From Lachnospiraceae bacterium AC2031 (lineage in GTDB: Bacteria; Bacillota; Clostridia; Lachnospirales; Lachnospiraceae): 64,000 nt of DNA. Positions within the stretch are counted from its first letter, which is position 1; each line of letters starts with the position of its first letter. The notes under the pieces were generated by a model. That model worked only from the letters and a program-made list of their open reading frames with translations, ran no database searches and was not told the DNA's origin. Positions 28,718-35,727 of this stretch are shown here, in pieces. The position numbers and the translations under genes are program-made. Location of the stretch: the NCBI GenBank assembly GCA_000687975.1, contig JIAB01000001.1, forward strand, positions 1-64,000, written 5' to 3'.

Positions 28718-28991
28718 AGTGTACACTTTGCATCATTATAATATTTAATTATATGAAATAAGATGAAAGAAGGATTTGAAGACTTCCCTTATATAATAAT
28801 GATTTGTAACAGGATACAACAAGATGTAACTGACTACAGTTTCCCCCCATAAGTAACAAAATACCTTCTCCAAAAGAGCTTACCTACCCCGGTAAGCTCT
28901 TTTACTTTGTAGAGTTTTTGCCGTAGTGTAGCGTTTAAGTTGATATAATTATATTTCAATGTTTTTGATAGTGTACACATTAGTGTACACT
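28718..28991. promoter_or_regulatory. Three AGTGTACACT palindromes
   Basis: The 10-bp palindrome AGTGTACACT occurs at 28718-28727 and 28982-28991, with AGTGTACACA at 28970-28979. The last two are spaced by 12 bases. They flank the hairpins between the surface gene and the HTH gene at 29048 and look like operator sites. The rest of the 460-bp gap holds only the terminators. Confidence 0.5.
28872..28903. terminator. Bidirectional terminator hairpin
   Basis: AAAAGAGCTTACC and GGTAAGCTCTTTT form a perfect 13-bp stem with A and T tracts outside, so it can act in both directions. No gene ends immediately beside it on either strand, which suggests a lost gene. Confidence 0.7.
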
Positions 28992-29014
28992 TTTATTTTT
29001 TTGGTTGATTTTGT

Positions 29015-29045
29015 CCCCCTAAAGTAAATTACTTTAGGGGGATTG
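29015..29045. terminator. CCCCCTAAAGTAA hairpin
   Basis: CCCCCTAAAGTAA and TTACTTTAGGGGG are near-perfect inverted repeats with almost no loop. The U-rich side is only on the plus strand (ATTGTTTTAT), yet the hairpin lies just past the stop of the minus-strand HTH gene. It may be a terminator or a cruciform-type binding site. Confidence 0.45.
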
Positions 29046-29047
29046 TT

Positions 29048-29242
29048 TTATAACTTGGATTGTTTTTTGATATATTCGCTCAAAGCTGCTCTAGATATCC
29101 TGTAATTTCCCCTGTCATTTATCCTAAACCCTTTTAGTTCATTGTTATTAAGCAATTGATAAACAGCATTTTTTCCTGATCTAAGAATTTTAGCGACTTC
29201 TGATACAGAGAGAATATCTGTGATTTCATTTTCTGTGTACAT
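29048..29242 (-). CDS. Excisionase-like helix-turn-helix protein
   Basis: This 64-residue protein is built as one small MerR/excisionase-type HTH domain. LSVSEVAKILRSGKNAVYQL supplies the two DNA-binding helices, and FRINDRGNYRISRAALSEYI supplies the wing and last helix. Such proteins direct excision or regulate mobile elements. AGGAGG precedes its ATG on the minus strand. A second protein of the same kind, also on the minus strand, lies 0.4 kb to the right. Confidence 0.8.
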   Translation of the reverse strand: MYTENEITDILSVSEVAKILRSGKNAVYQLLNNNELKGFRINDRGNYRISRAALSEYIKKQSKL

Positions 29243-29365
29243 TTTTTGATCCTCCTTATAATTTATATTTTTTTTACTAAGTTTAATAACATATATGTAA
29301 TCCAGATGTTTTTAGATGTATTTGAATATATTTGGATGAATAAACTTAGAAAGGAGGGAAGAAAT

Positions 29366-29638
29366 ATGTATTACGCGCTAAATGGTAAAAATGGAGTTGG
29401 TGTATTCGATGATTACGGAAAGCTTTATAAAAATCTGAATTATATATTTAAGCCAAGAGTCAAAGGTTTTGATAGTTATAGTGAAGCTTTAGACTATGCA
29501 CTATTACTTTACGATGAGGCACAGAATGATTTTGATTGTAAATTTGATCCGGATGATGTGATGGATATGCAAATCAATTATTTTTATTACAAGAATCAAA
29601 TACGAAAGAAACACCTTGAAAAATATCATGGTATTTAA
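29366..29638 (+). CDS. RNase H1 hybrid-binding-domain-like small protein
   Basis: The 90-residue protein starts at an ATG preceded by AAAGGAGGG. The N-terminal 45 residues (YYALNGKNGVGVFDDYGKLY, then a segment ending VKGFDSYSEALDYA) match the pattern of the caulimovirus viroplasmin or RNase H1 hybrid-binding domain, in which a Tyr-Tyr-Ala strand leads to a strand carrying Gly-[IV]-[FY] and a helix after a Phe-x-Ser/Tyr turn. There is no RNase H catalytic domain. It may bind RNA-DNA hybrids or double-stranded RNA during element transfer; this is a pattern match only. Confidence 0.55.
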   Translation: MYYALNGKNGVGVFDDYGKLYKNLNYIFKPRVKGFDSYSEALDYALLLYDEAQNDFDCKFDPDDVMDMQINYFYYKNQIRKKHLEKYHGI

Positions 29639-29643
29639 TATTT

Positions 29644-29674
29644 CAAGCCGCGAGATTGTTTATTTCGCGGTTTG
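29644..29674. terminator. Hairpin between converging genes
   Basis: CAAGCCGCGA and TCGCGGTTTG form a 10-bp stem with one G-T pair. It lies between the plus-strand gene ending at 29638 and overlaps the 3' end of the minus-strand HTH gene, so it can serve both. Confidence 0.55.
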
Positions 29675-29857
29675 AACCATTTTTGAGTTGGTTATTATGA
29701 ATGTTTCTACAGATGATAGAGGAATCTTCCAGTGTCTACCAATTCTAAGTGCTTCGATTTTTGATGAGTTAAGCAGCGCATATGCTGTATTGCTGGATAT
29801 ATTAAGTATGTCGCAAAGTTCGCTTACTGTAAGTAATTCAAGATTAGAATTATACAT
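29660..29857 (-). CDS. Second excisionase-like helix-turn-helix protein
   Basis: This 65-residue HTH protein belongs to the family of the one at 29048. LLTVSELCDILNISSNTAYA gives the helix-turn-helix and IEALRIGRHWKIPLSSVETF the wing, which is the classic IG-R-x-W-x-I form of excisionase-family proteins. Its promoter must lie between 29858 and 29943, divergent from the mobilization genes, so it probably represses or activates them. Confidence 0.82.
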   Translation of the reverse strand: MYNSNLELLTVSELCDILNISSNTAYALLNSSKIEALRIGRHWKIPLSSVETFIITNSKMVQTAK

Positions 29858-29943
29858 ATTTGTTACCTCCCAAAATATTTTATTATTACTATGTTTTGGG
29901 AATAATTATTAAAAACTTTTAATGGGAAAGGAGATGAATATAT

Positions 29944-30096
29944 TTGAAGGAACAAAGAAAAAAGCAGATCCAGAGAAATAAAGACAAGCATCAAAAAAAG
30001 GCTATTGTCATGTTAGATATTCTTATTAATGAAACTAAAGAAAAGAAAACTTCAGATATGTTGAAAGCAATAAGAAACGAGGTTGCTAAATTATGA
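29944..30096 (+). CDS. Small basic protein upstream of the relaxase paralogue
   Basis: This 50-residue Lys/Gln-rich protein starts with TTG behind AAAGGAG. Its TGA overlaps the next ATG in the arrangement ATGA, so the two genes are translationally coupled. The N-terminal half is strongly basic (KEQRKKQIQRNKDKHQKK) and the second half is a single helix. It may be a small DNA-binding accessory protein. No family is recognised. Confidence 0.6.
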   Translation: MKEQRKKQIQRNKDKHQKKAIVMLDILINETKEKKTSDMLKAIRNEVAKL

Positions 30097-30656
30097 GAGA
30101 GATGGACTTTAGAATATCTCATCTTAATACGCAGAAGAATTTAGAAGGTATAAAAATATATAATTACAGAGATTTTGATAATGTACGTGATTTTGTAAAA
30201 TGTATTTCTACTGGTTATCAAGGCAGAAAACCTATTGAGGTATATCAATATGGATTGATAGATACTAATCCTGATGCATTGGTTGAGAGTATACAGCAAT
30301 CAGCAGATTTATTTTCAAAAAACACTGGAATTCTGTTAAGGGGTCTTTTTGTTCAGATTGATAAAGTTTGCATTAATGATTCTGCAATTATCAAATCTCT
30401 TGCTAATGAGTTTGCTAAGTATATACTTTATAGAGGTTTCATACTTAAGTATATAATATATGATATGGATTCATATTTTGTGATTATATATTTGATAAAT
30501 CCAATCAATTATGTAGATGGCTCCAAATATAAAACCAATAATACAGATGTGTTAGAAGATGAGTATAGATGTTTATGTCAATGTGTCAATTATATAAGAG
30601 GGAACTGCACAGAATATGATTTTTCAACCTTGGAAACGTATCCGTTACCATATTAG
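30093..30656 (+). CDS. Relaxase-like protein lacking catalytic residues
   Basis: The 187-residue protein aligns by eye along most of its length with the relaxase at 31359. Matching points are the helix before the catalytic position (VRDFVKCI against VEKVIRYI), GLIDTNPDALVESIQQSADL against GVLTNNGVEEIIYQFNQTQL, and YFVIIYLINPINYVDGSKY against HFHIHIVHNSINFLTGRKY. The catalytic Tyr becomes Cys37, and the four metal-site His positions become Tyr128, Val130, Ile132 and Ile135. It should therefore be unable to nick DNA. It may be a structural partner, an oriT-binding repressor, or a decaying duplicate, but the frame is open and coupled to the gene before it. Confidence 0.7.
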   Translation: MREMDFRISHLNTQKNLEGIKIYNYRDFDNVRDFVKCISTGYQGRKPIEVYQYGLIDTNPDALVESIQQSADLFSKNTGILLRGLFVQIDKVCINDSAIIKSLANEFAKYILYRGFILKYIIYDMDSYFVIIYLINPINYVDGSKYKTNNTDVLEDEYRCLCQCVNYIRGNCTEYDFSTLETYPLPY

Positions 30657-31066
30657 CGTATGTTGGTTGAAATAAAATTTGAACGCATTTATATATTGTA
30701 ATTATTCTGTGCTAATAATGATTAAATTGATATATTATTATTTGTTATTAACATATAGATAAATGCGAATTAATTATAGATGGTGATATATGGGATAGGA
30801 GTGGCCGAAAAGATAAAGGAAAACAAATGAGGATTTAGTATAGTCTATACGATGACACATAAGTGTAGATAAAGAAATATAACAAGATATGATTACTTTT
30901 ACTTCAAATTATTGGACACGAGGAAAATGTATTACAAAACACGTATCTTGTTATATATTAGGAATTTAGTTCATGTAATATTATTTGCGTAGAAAATAAT
31001 ATTACATGAACTATTTTTATAATCTGCTTTTATAACAAAAAGCTTAGATTAGAAAGGATTAGTAAT
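30657..31066 (+). other. Candidate origin of transfer region
   Basis: No gene is visible in these 410 bases. TATAACAAGATA (30878-30889) and TATCTTGTTATA (30944-30955) are perfect 12-bp inverted repeats enclosing 54 bases. A perfect 19-bp hairpin follows: arms 30968-30986 and 30994-31012, loop GCGTAGA, then ATTTTTAT. The block lies just before mobC and the relaxase gene, where oriT normally sits. The 19-bp hairpin could instead be a terminator. No nic site is assigned. Confidence 0.5.
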
Positions 31067-31384
31067 ATGAACAATAAGAAGATTAGAAAAGATAATAATA
31101 TATCTATTAGATGTTCTGATAAAGATAAAGAACAGATATTTGAATTAGCTAAAAAAGAAGATAAATCTTTTTCAGAATATGTTCTATCTTGTTGTATTCC
31201 TGATAAGGAAAAAGATCGTTTAGAAATGATTAACCATAGAAAAAGGATAGGATTTATTAATCAGATGAATCATTTATTAGACGAATTTGACAAAATGGGT
31301 TCTCAAAATGTTCTGAATTCATTGAAATCATTGATTAAAAATGAGGAGGATGATTTACGTGCCAGTATTAAAGAACTTAGGTAG
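31067..31384 (+). CDS. mobC: MobC-like relaxosome accessory protein
   Basis: This 105-residue protein has an N-terminal ribbon-helix-helix segment (NISIRCSDKDKEQIFELAKK, then SFSEYVLSCC), the usual DNA-binding form of MobC proteins, and a helical C-terminus (NHRKRIGFINQMNHLLDEFD). MobC binds near oriT and assists the relaxase. AGAAAGGA precedes the ATG. Its 3' end overlaps the relaxase gene by 26 bases, which indicates coupled translation. Confidence 0.8.
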   Translation: MNNKKIRKDNNISIRCSDKDKEQIFELAKKEDKSFSEYVLSCCIPDKEKDRLEMINHRKRIGFINQMNHLLDEFDKMGSQNVLNSLKSLIKNEEDDLRASIKELR

Positions 31385-32036
31385 TCCTTATACAAAGAAT
31401 AAATATACTAATGACGTTGACTCATATTATAAGAGTGAAGATTCTGTTGAAAAAGTTATTAGATACATTACTAGAACGAGAAAAAATGAAAATAGAATAG
31501 ATGAACTTATTAGTATTGGAGGATGTGGAGTATTAACTAATAATGGAGTGGAAGAAATCATATATCAATTTAATCAAACTCAACTGATATATGATTTAGA
31601 TAATCGTGGTGGACGTAGATTATATCACGAAACTTATTCTTTTAGTGATGAAGAAATATACGCGATTGGTGACATTAGTCTTCTAGATGAAATAGCATTT
31701 GAGATTTGTAGATATTATTACCTTCAAGGATATGAAGCAATATATGCAATTCATTATAGTGAGGAGAAGCATTTTCACATTCATATAGTTCATAATTCAA
31801 TAAATTTTCTTACTGGTAGGAAATATCAACAACATTGGAACGACTTAATATATAAGGAAATGGATTTCTTTAATATAGTATGTCGTGTATATAACAAATC
31901 AAATACTATTAGAAGAACTAACAATGTACCAATTATACCATTATATTTCTATACCAAACGCAACAAAGGGATACCTATAGAAAATGATAGATATAATGCG
32001 TATAAAGATTATCGATATGGATATATCGCTGGCTAA
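31359..32036 (+). CDS. Relaxase / mobilization nuclease, short form
   Basis: The 225-residue protein is a MobA/VirD2-type relaxase domain with no C-terminal extension. A GTG start is chosen because GAGGAGG lies nine bases upstream; ATGs at 31341 and 31350 overlap that site. The catalytic Tyr is probably Tyr36 in KVIRYITRTRK, in the place of the family's Tyr-Ile. The three-His metal site is HFHIHIVHN (His138, 140, 142, with His145). It should nick oriT and pilot the strand. At this length it lacks the helicase or primase parts found in larger relaxases, fitting an element mobilised by another conjugative system. Confidence 0.85.
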   Translation: MPVLKNLGSPYTKNKYTNDVDSYYKSEDSVEKVIRYITRTRKNENRIDELISIGGCGVLTNNGVEEIIYQFNQTQLIYDLDNRGGRRLYHETYSFSDEEIYAIGDISLLDEIAFEICRYYYLQGYEAIYAIHYSEEKHFHIHIVHNSINFLTGRKYQQHWNDLIYKEMDFFNIVCRVYNKSNTIRRTNNVPIIPLYFYTKRNKGIPIENDRYNAYKDYRYGYIAG

Positions 32037-32072
32037 GCAATCATTAATAGTTAATCGAAGGAGCTTACTAAT

Positions 32073-32270
32073 ATGAATAATCAGGATAATGTTGATAAAG
32101 AGATGGATAAGATTAAAAAGGAGTTACTAATATCTCTAGAGTGTAATCTTTTAATCATGCAATTGTATATATTAGATTCTCAATCTGAAAACGAAGATTA
32201 TATAAAGCTACCTAAAGAAATGGCAAAGAGGATATCGTCAGTTCTTGAGGTATATCAATTTATGGAATAA
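32073..32270 (+). CDS. Small helical protein of the mobilization module
   Basis: This 65-residue, mostly helical acidic protein has GAAGGAG before its ATG. It follows the relaxase by 36 bases and precedes another very short gene by 15, so the three probably share a transcript. No motif is recognised. Confidence 0.6.
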   Translation: MNNQDNVDKEMDKIKKELLISLECNLLIMQLYILDSQSENEDYIKLPKEMAKRISSVLEVYQFME

Positions 32271-32285
32271 TAGAAGGAGAGTAGT

Positions 32286-32420
32286 ATGCTGGCAGAAGTA
32301 ATTGATCTGTTGACTCAGATATTGGAACAAATGATAGAAGATAGTGAAGATAGGAATGAAATGAAAGAGGATATTGCAACTATAAAGGAACTACTAAAGA
32401 AACAATCGGATTATATATAG
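32286..32420 (+). CDS. Very small coiled-coil protein
   Basis: This 44-residue acidic protein (MLAEVIDLLTQILEQMIED at the start, then NEMKEDIATIKELLKK) is predicted to form a single amphipathic coiled coil. AGAAGGAG precedes the ATG. Such short coiled coils are common beside relaxase genes in integrative mobilizable elements. The function is unknown. Confidence 0.6.
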   Translation: MLAEVIDLLTQILEQMIEDSEDRNEMKEDIATIKELLKKQSDYI

Positions 32421-32503
32421 TTCTTTAAGCGACTATAGTTATTTTACATACTGTGTCTATAATAGTTAATGTAGTTCAAGAGTACAATTGGAGGCTTAGA
32501 AAA

Positions 32504-32779
32504 ATGGACGACTATATAGATGCAGTTCGAACAGGACGAAATATAAAAAAGTATATTAAGCAGAGTGGATATACAGTAAAAGAAATACAGATTTTTTTAG
32601 GGTTTAAATGTCCACAATCCATTTATAGGTGGCTAGATGGATCCTCATTGCCGACGATAGCACACTTATACATGTTAAGTTTATTGTTTGATGTGTATAT
32701 AGAGGATATGCTAGTGCTTAATGAGATGGTCGTATCTAAGCAGCTTATTAGTTTTGCAAGGTATATAAGCGAAGAATAG
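32504..32779 (+). CDS. XRE-like helix-turn-helix regulator
   Basis: The 91-residue protein starts at an ATG preceded by GGAGG. An HTH of the Cro/C1 kind is visible at about residues 8-60: NIKKYIKQSGYTVKEIQIFL, then SIYRWLDGSSLPTIAHLYML. The Trp after the recognition helix and the Leu-Pro-Thr turn are typical. It is the last gene before a 650-bp gap and probably controls the mobilization module. Confidence 0.75.
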   Translation: MDDYIDAVRTGRNIKKYIKQSGYTVKEIQIFLGFKCPQSIYRWLDGSSLPTIAHLYMLSLLFDVYIEDMLVLNEMVVSKQLISFARYISEE

Positions 32780-32816
32780 ACTTCTTTGTTCTTCATTAAG
32801 GGTTTTTATAGTATCG

Positions 32817-32947
32817 ATCACACTTAACGTAAATAGGACTGGTCCATTCGTTCCAGTGAGTGTGTGAAAGATTTTCTGTAAATAAGATATCCTAAGATAA
32901 TTGACGAGCTGTATGGCGGTAAGATTACCGTTGTCCAGCTCGTTTTG
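32817..32947 (+). ncRNA. Candidate small structured RNA with terminator
   Basis: The stretch has no reading frame of note. A nested hairpin pairs TCACACT with AGTGTGTGA and, inside it, ACTGG with CCAGT (about 32818-32873). About 30 bases later, ACGAGCTG (32904-32911) pairs with CAGCTCGT (32936-32943) around an inner CGGTAA/TTACCG stem, followed by TTTTG. The arrangement resembles a short RNA ended by its own terminator. No clear promoter was seen. The rest of the gap to 33,216 is AT-rich without recognisable features. Confidence 0.35.
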
Positions 32948-33216
32948 ACTATACCTAATCCCATTGATTTCGTCAAGAATTATGATAAAATTGATATATA
33001 ATTATATTCTAACACTCAGACAACGTCAATTGATAAAGGACAATTAAATATTCACATTCATGTTTATGCGTATGATGTTATTGATAAGATGTTTAAAAGT
33101 GTGATAAAATTTATTTATAGATTAACAGTATATATGTGTTATTTTGAAACGAATTCAAAACAAAGATGTAACTTATAAACTGCAAACTTTTTGATTGAAA
33201 GAATTGTATATTTTAG

Positions 33217-33278
33217 TAAAATCATGGAAACGTGATGACACAAAGCTATAGGGACTGTAAAATGTCAGCCAGTTGCAA
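33217..33278 (+). promoter_or_regulatory. c-di-GMP-I (GEMM) riboswitch aptamer
   Basis: The GEMM signature is present: a stem capped by a GAAA tetraloop (TCATGGAAACGTGA), the conserved joining segment GACACAAAGCTATAGGG, then TGTAAAATGTCAGCC. It lies 150 bases before a lipoprotein gene and just before a terminator hairpin. The 3' strand CAGCCA (33266-33271) is complementary to TGGCTG (33296-33301) in that hairpin. Such aptamers bind cyclic di-GMP; here ligand would favour the terminator, so an OFF switch is inferred. Confidence 0.85.
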
Positions 33279-33288
33279 TTTATGTATT

Positions 33289-33325
33289 ATCAGATTGGCT
33301 GGAGGAGTTGTATCTGATTTTTTTA
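33289..33325 (+). terminator. Riboswitch expression-platform terminator
   Basis: ATCAGAT (33289-33295) pairs with ATCTGAT (33312-33318), followed by seven T residues. The loop contains TGGCTG, which can pair with the 3' part of the c-di-GMP aptamer, so terminator and antiterminator states are mutually exclusive. Confidence 0.75.
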
Positions 33326-33428
33326 TTTATAGGTGCTTAAGAGAGAAAACTATAAGAATAGGACTTCCTAATAGGACATAGTAATTTTGATAGGAGTGTC
33401 GTGATAAATATACTTGAGAGGGTAAGGT

Positions 33429-34451
33429 ATGAATAAGAAAAAATTATTGATTATTTTTTTAGTTGTTACACTTTCAGGATGCGGAGCTAAAGAAGATAAT
33501 ACAATTACGGAAGCATCAACAGAGATATCACCAGAAACAACAACAGAAGTAATCACAGAAGCGATTACTGAGGCTACACCTGAGGATGCATTATTGGATT
33601 TTGAGGAAGAGCATAGTGAAGATGATATTAAAAAGAAAGGTAAAAGTGAAGATGCGATTTTGACATTTGATGATAAAATATGTCTTTATAATGATGAAAA
33701 GTTTACTGTTAATCTCAAAGGATTATTCCAAGAAAGAAATAATACTGATGGAGAAATCATAGTTGATAAAGGAATACTGTTAGATGTTACAAATAATACG
33801 AATAATAAATGCATGTTTAATTTAGAGGATTTATATTTGGGAGATGAAGGCGCAATATGCATAATTAAGAGTGGAAATGAAGGGCCGTCGCCAGGAAAAA
33901 CTCGAGAGTATTCATTTTATATAAATAGAGATACACAAACATCCGAAAAAATCCTTGATAAACTTAATGAACTGTCTGACTTAAACGGAGAATTTAGCTT
34001 TGAAATATACTCTGATGATGAGTCATATATTGATCTAGACAAAAGTTACAATGTATCATTTTCATTAATAGAACACAAAGATGAGATTAATAATATAGTT
34101 GATGAAAATATAGATTATGAGTATACAGGGTTTAGTTTTACGGATGAAAAAGAGGGACAGGCTGATTTAACCAATTTTGATATTTTAGGTAAATGGTATT
34201 CACTTAGGGGTAATGTTAAGGAGGAGTATGCCTTTTTTAATGAAGATGGTACTATATCGTATGGTGATAAAACAAAATGTACTTGGGAATTAAAACCAGA
34301 AAAGAAATGTGTATATCTATATTTTCCTGATTATGATTGGGGAGGCGATTATGCAATAAATGAATATAATGGATATTATATTATTCAATTGGAAGATATT
34401 ACTTTTGTGAGACCAGAGAATTATGATGATTACATAGAGTCAGTTGAATAG
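33429..34451 (+). CDS. c-di-GMP-controlled lipoprotein
   Basis: This 340-residue predicted lipoprotein has a signal peptide with lipobox VTLSGCG, giving Cys19 as the lipidated residue. A Thr/Glu-rich linker (repeats of ITEA) follows to about residue 48. The rest is an acidic beta-rich domain; the C-terminal 90 residues (LGKWYSLRGNVKEEYAFF onward, with Trp and Tyr alternation) look like a lipocalin-like or DUF5640-type small barrel. AGAGGGTAAGGT precedes the ATG. The riboswitch upstream ties it to the switch between motile and sessile life. The precise function is unknown. Confidence 0.82.
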   Translation: MNKKKLLIIFLVVTLSGCGAKEDNTITEASTEISPETTTEVITEAITEATPEDALLDFEEEHSEDDIKKKGKSEDAILTFDDKICLYNDEKFTVNLKGLFQERNNTDGEIIVDKGILLDVTNNTNNKCMFNLEDLYLGDEGAICIIKSGNEGPSPGKTREYSFYINRDTQTSEKILDKLNELSDLNGEFSFEIYSDDESYIDLDKSYNVSFSLIEHKDEINNIVDENIDYEYTGFSFTDEKEGQADLTNFDILGKWYSLRGNVKEEYAFFNEDGTISYGDKTKCTWELKPEKKCVYLYFPDYDWGGDYAINEYNGYYIIQLEDITFVRPENYDDYIESVE

Positions 34452-34473
34452 ATTTTTAACTGCATGCAGCGAT

Positions 34474-34510
34474 AAGGCGTTACGGGTAGAAATACTTGTG
34501 GCGCCTTTTT
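34474..34510 (+). terminator. Terminator of the lipoprotein gene
   Basis: AAGGCG (34474-34479) pairs with CGCCTT (34502-34507), followed by TTTTTG, 23 bases after the lipoprotein stop. A second hairpin, GAGGACG with CGTCCTC at 34633-34657, lies between this gene and the convergent HTH gene. Confidence 0.65.
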
Positions 34511-34662
34511 GACGCAATGAATGGCAGAAAGGATAATAGATGAAAATAAATTAATTAAAAAAGTAGAAGATATTATAAAGTATAATGCCTTGAAATAACT
34601 GTTTAATGTATGATTCTCGCATAAATAGAATAGAGGACGGGGTGATTTTTCGTCCTCGTTAA

Positions 34663-35184
34663 TTACTGATTATCTATTGAAGACTTAAGCTTATCGATAA
34701 TCGCTTGATCGAATTGCTCGTTGGCTAGAGCGTGTTCCATCCAAAGCTTCAGGGAATCGACTGTTAGTGACAGCTTTTCAAGCCTATCCTGAATGGACAA
34801 AAAGTCTGGCAGTTCATCTTCAGTAAGCGTACCATCCTCCGCAATCTCAATAAGTCTTTCCTTCTGTTTATTTAGAGAATTTATTGAGGCAAGTATGCCT
34901 AAAGATATTTCTGAAAGTGTAGAAAGTTTGACTTCTGGAACATATTCTTGACCAATTCTACAATCATGAGAACAATAATAATTGCATAGCCCCGGTTTTT
35001 TATAGGCTTCTGCCATAGCAACAACATCCTCTGGATGGATCATTACTTTTTCGTTTTCGAATTTCTCGATTTGGTATTCAGAGATAAATCCCATTTTTTC
35101 GCTAGCTTCTGCTCTGGTGAGACCGGCCTCTTCGCGACTTCTAAAATAAATATTCTTATTTTCTTTAATTGACTTTCTTCCCAT
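34663..35184 (-). CDS. XRE-family regulator with cysteine-rich segment
   Basis: This 173-residue protein has an N-terminal Cro/C1-type HTH (FRSREEAGLTRAEASEKMGF at about 13-32), a short motif CNYYCSHDCRIG at about 67-78 that could hold a metal, and a long C-terminal coiled coil. I recall this combination of HTH with a Cys-x-x-x-Cys-x-x-x-Cys block as frequent in Lachnospiraceae mobile regions. Its ATG on the minus strand follows GATGAGGTAAGG. It may regulate the divergent small gene at 35377. Confidence 0.8.
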   Translation of the reverse strand: MGRKSIKENKNIYFRSREEAGLTRAEASEKMGFISEYQIEKFENEKVMIHPEDVVAMAEAYKKPGLCNYYCSHDCRIGQEYVPEVKLSTLSEISLGILASINSLNKQKERLIEIAEDGTLTEDELPDFLSIQDRLEKLSLTVDSLKLWMEHALANEQFDQAIIDKLKSSIDNQ

Positions 35185-35376
35185 AGCCTTACCTCATCCT
35201 TCTCATAAGATAATCCTATTATACCTAAGGGGAATTGGTTTGCAAAGAACAGCGTTGAATATATTTGCCCAAAAAGCAAATTAAAACATAGCAAGTTGCT
35301 AATTCTCATATGTATATTACGATCCACAAACAATAAAATTAAGACATCAAAAGGGAAGTGATGGAGGTAAAGTATT

Positions 35377-35529
35377 ATGACAGTAAGGGAAAGAATTGCT
35401 CTTTGCAGAGTTATAGAGAAGATTGACAGACATGAGTCATATTCAAAGAATATAGGCATTTCCAATGAATCCAAGTTTAAGGGAAAGAAATGCTTTAAGC
35501 CTGTTAATAAATGCAAAGATAACAAATAA
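35377..35529 (+). CDS. Small basic protein
   Basis: This 50-residue Lys-rich protein (MTVRERIALCRVIEKIDRHE at the start) has GGAGGTAA before its ATG. It diverges from the XRE-type regulator. Its three cysteines do not form a recognisable metal site. No function is known. Confidence 0.5.
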   Translation: MTVRERIALCRVIEKIDRHESYSKNIGISNESKFKGKKCFKPVNKCKDNK

Positions 35530-35727
35530 GACAATATATTATCATTCTGCAAATGGTCTTCTCCTGTTAGGGATGGTAATCTACAATTTGAATAGGCATT
35601 TGGACTGCGCAAGTAGGAGAAAATGTTAGATCAGCTTGCAAAAATTCTCCTTTATTAAGTTACCAATTCCAGCTGACCGTTCAAGTGCTTCTAGGCTGGG
35701 ATAGATCATTCATAGTTATACCTCACG

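Noticed and set aside
29246-29638. Longer hydrophobic N-terminal version of the hybrid-binding-like protein
   Set aside because: The ATG at 29366 has AAAGGAGGG at the right distance, and the upstream 40 codons overlap the promoter of the divergent HTH gene.
30866-31020. Assignment of a nic site from the ATAAGTGTAG sequence near 30858
   Set aside because: The similarity to known nic sites of other relaxase families is short and could be chance; only the inverted repeats are reported.
35043-35612. 190-codon minus-strand frame overlapping the start of the XRE-type gene
   Set aside because: The XRE-type gene in another frame has a clear HTH and a good start; this frame has no recognisable domain and would overlap it and the plus-strand small gene.
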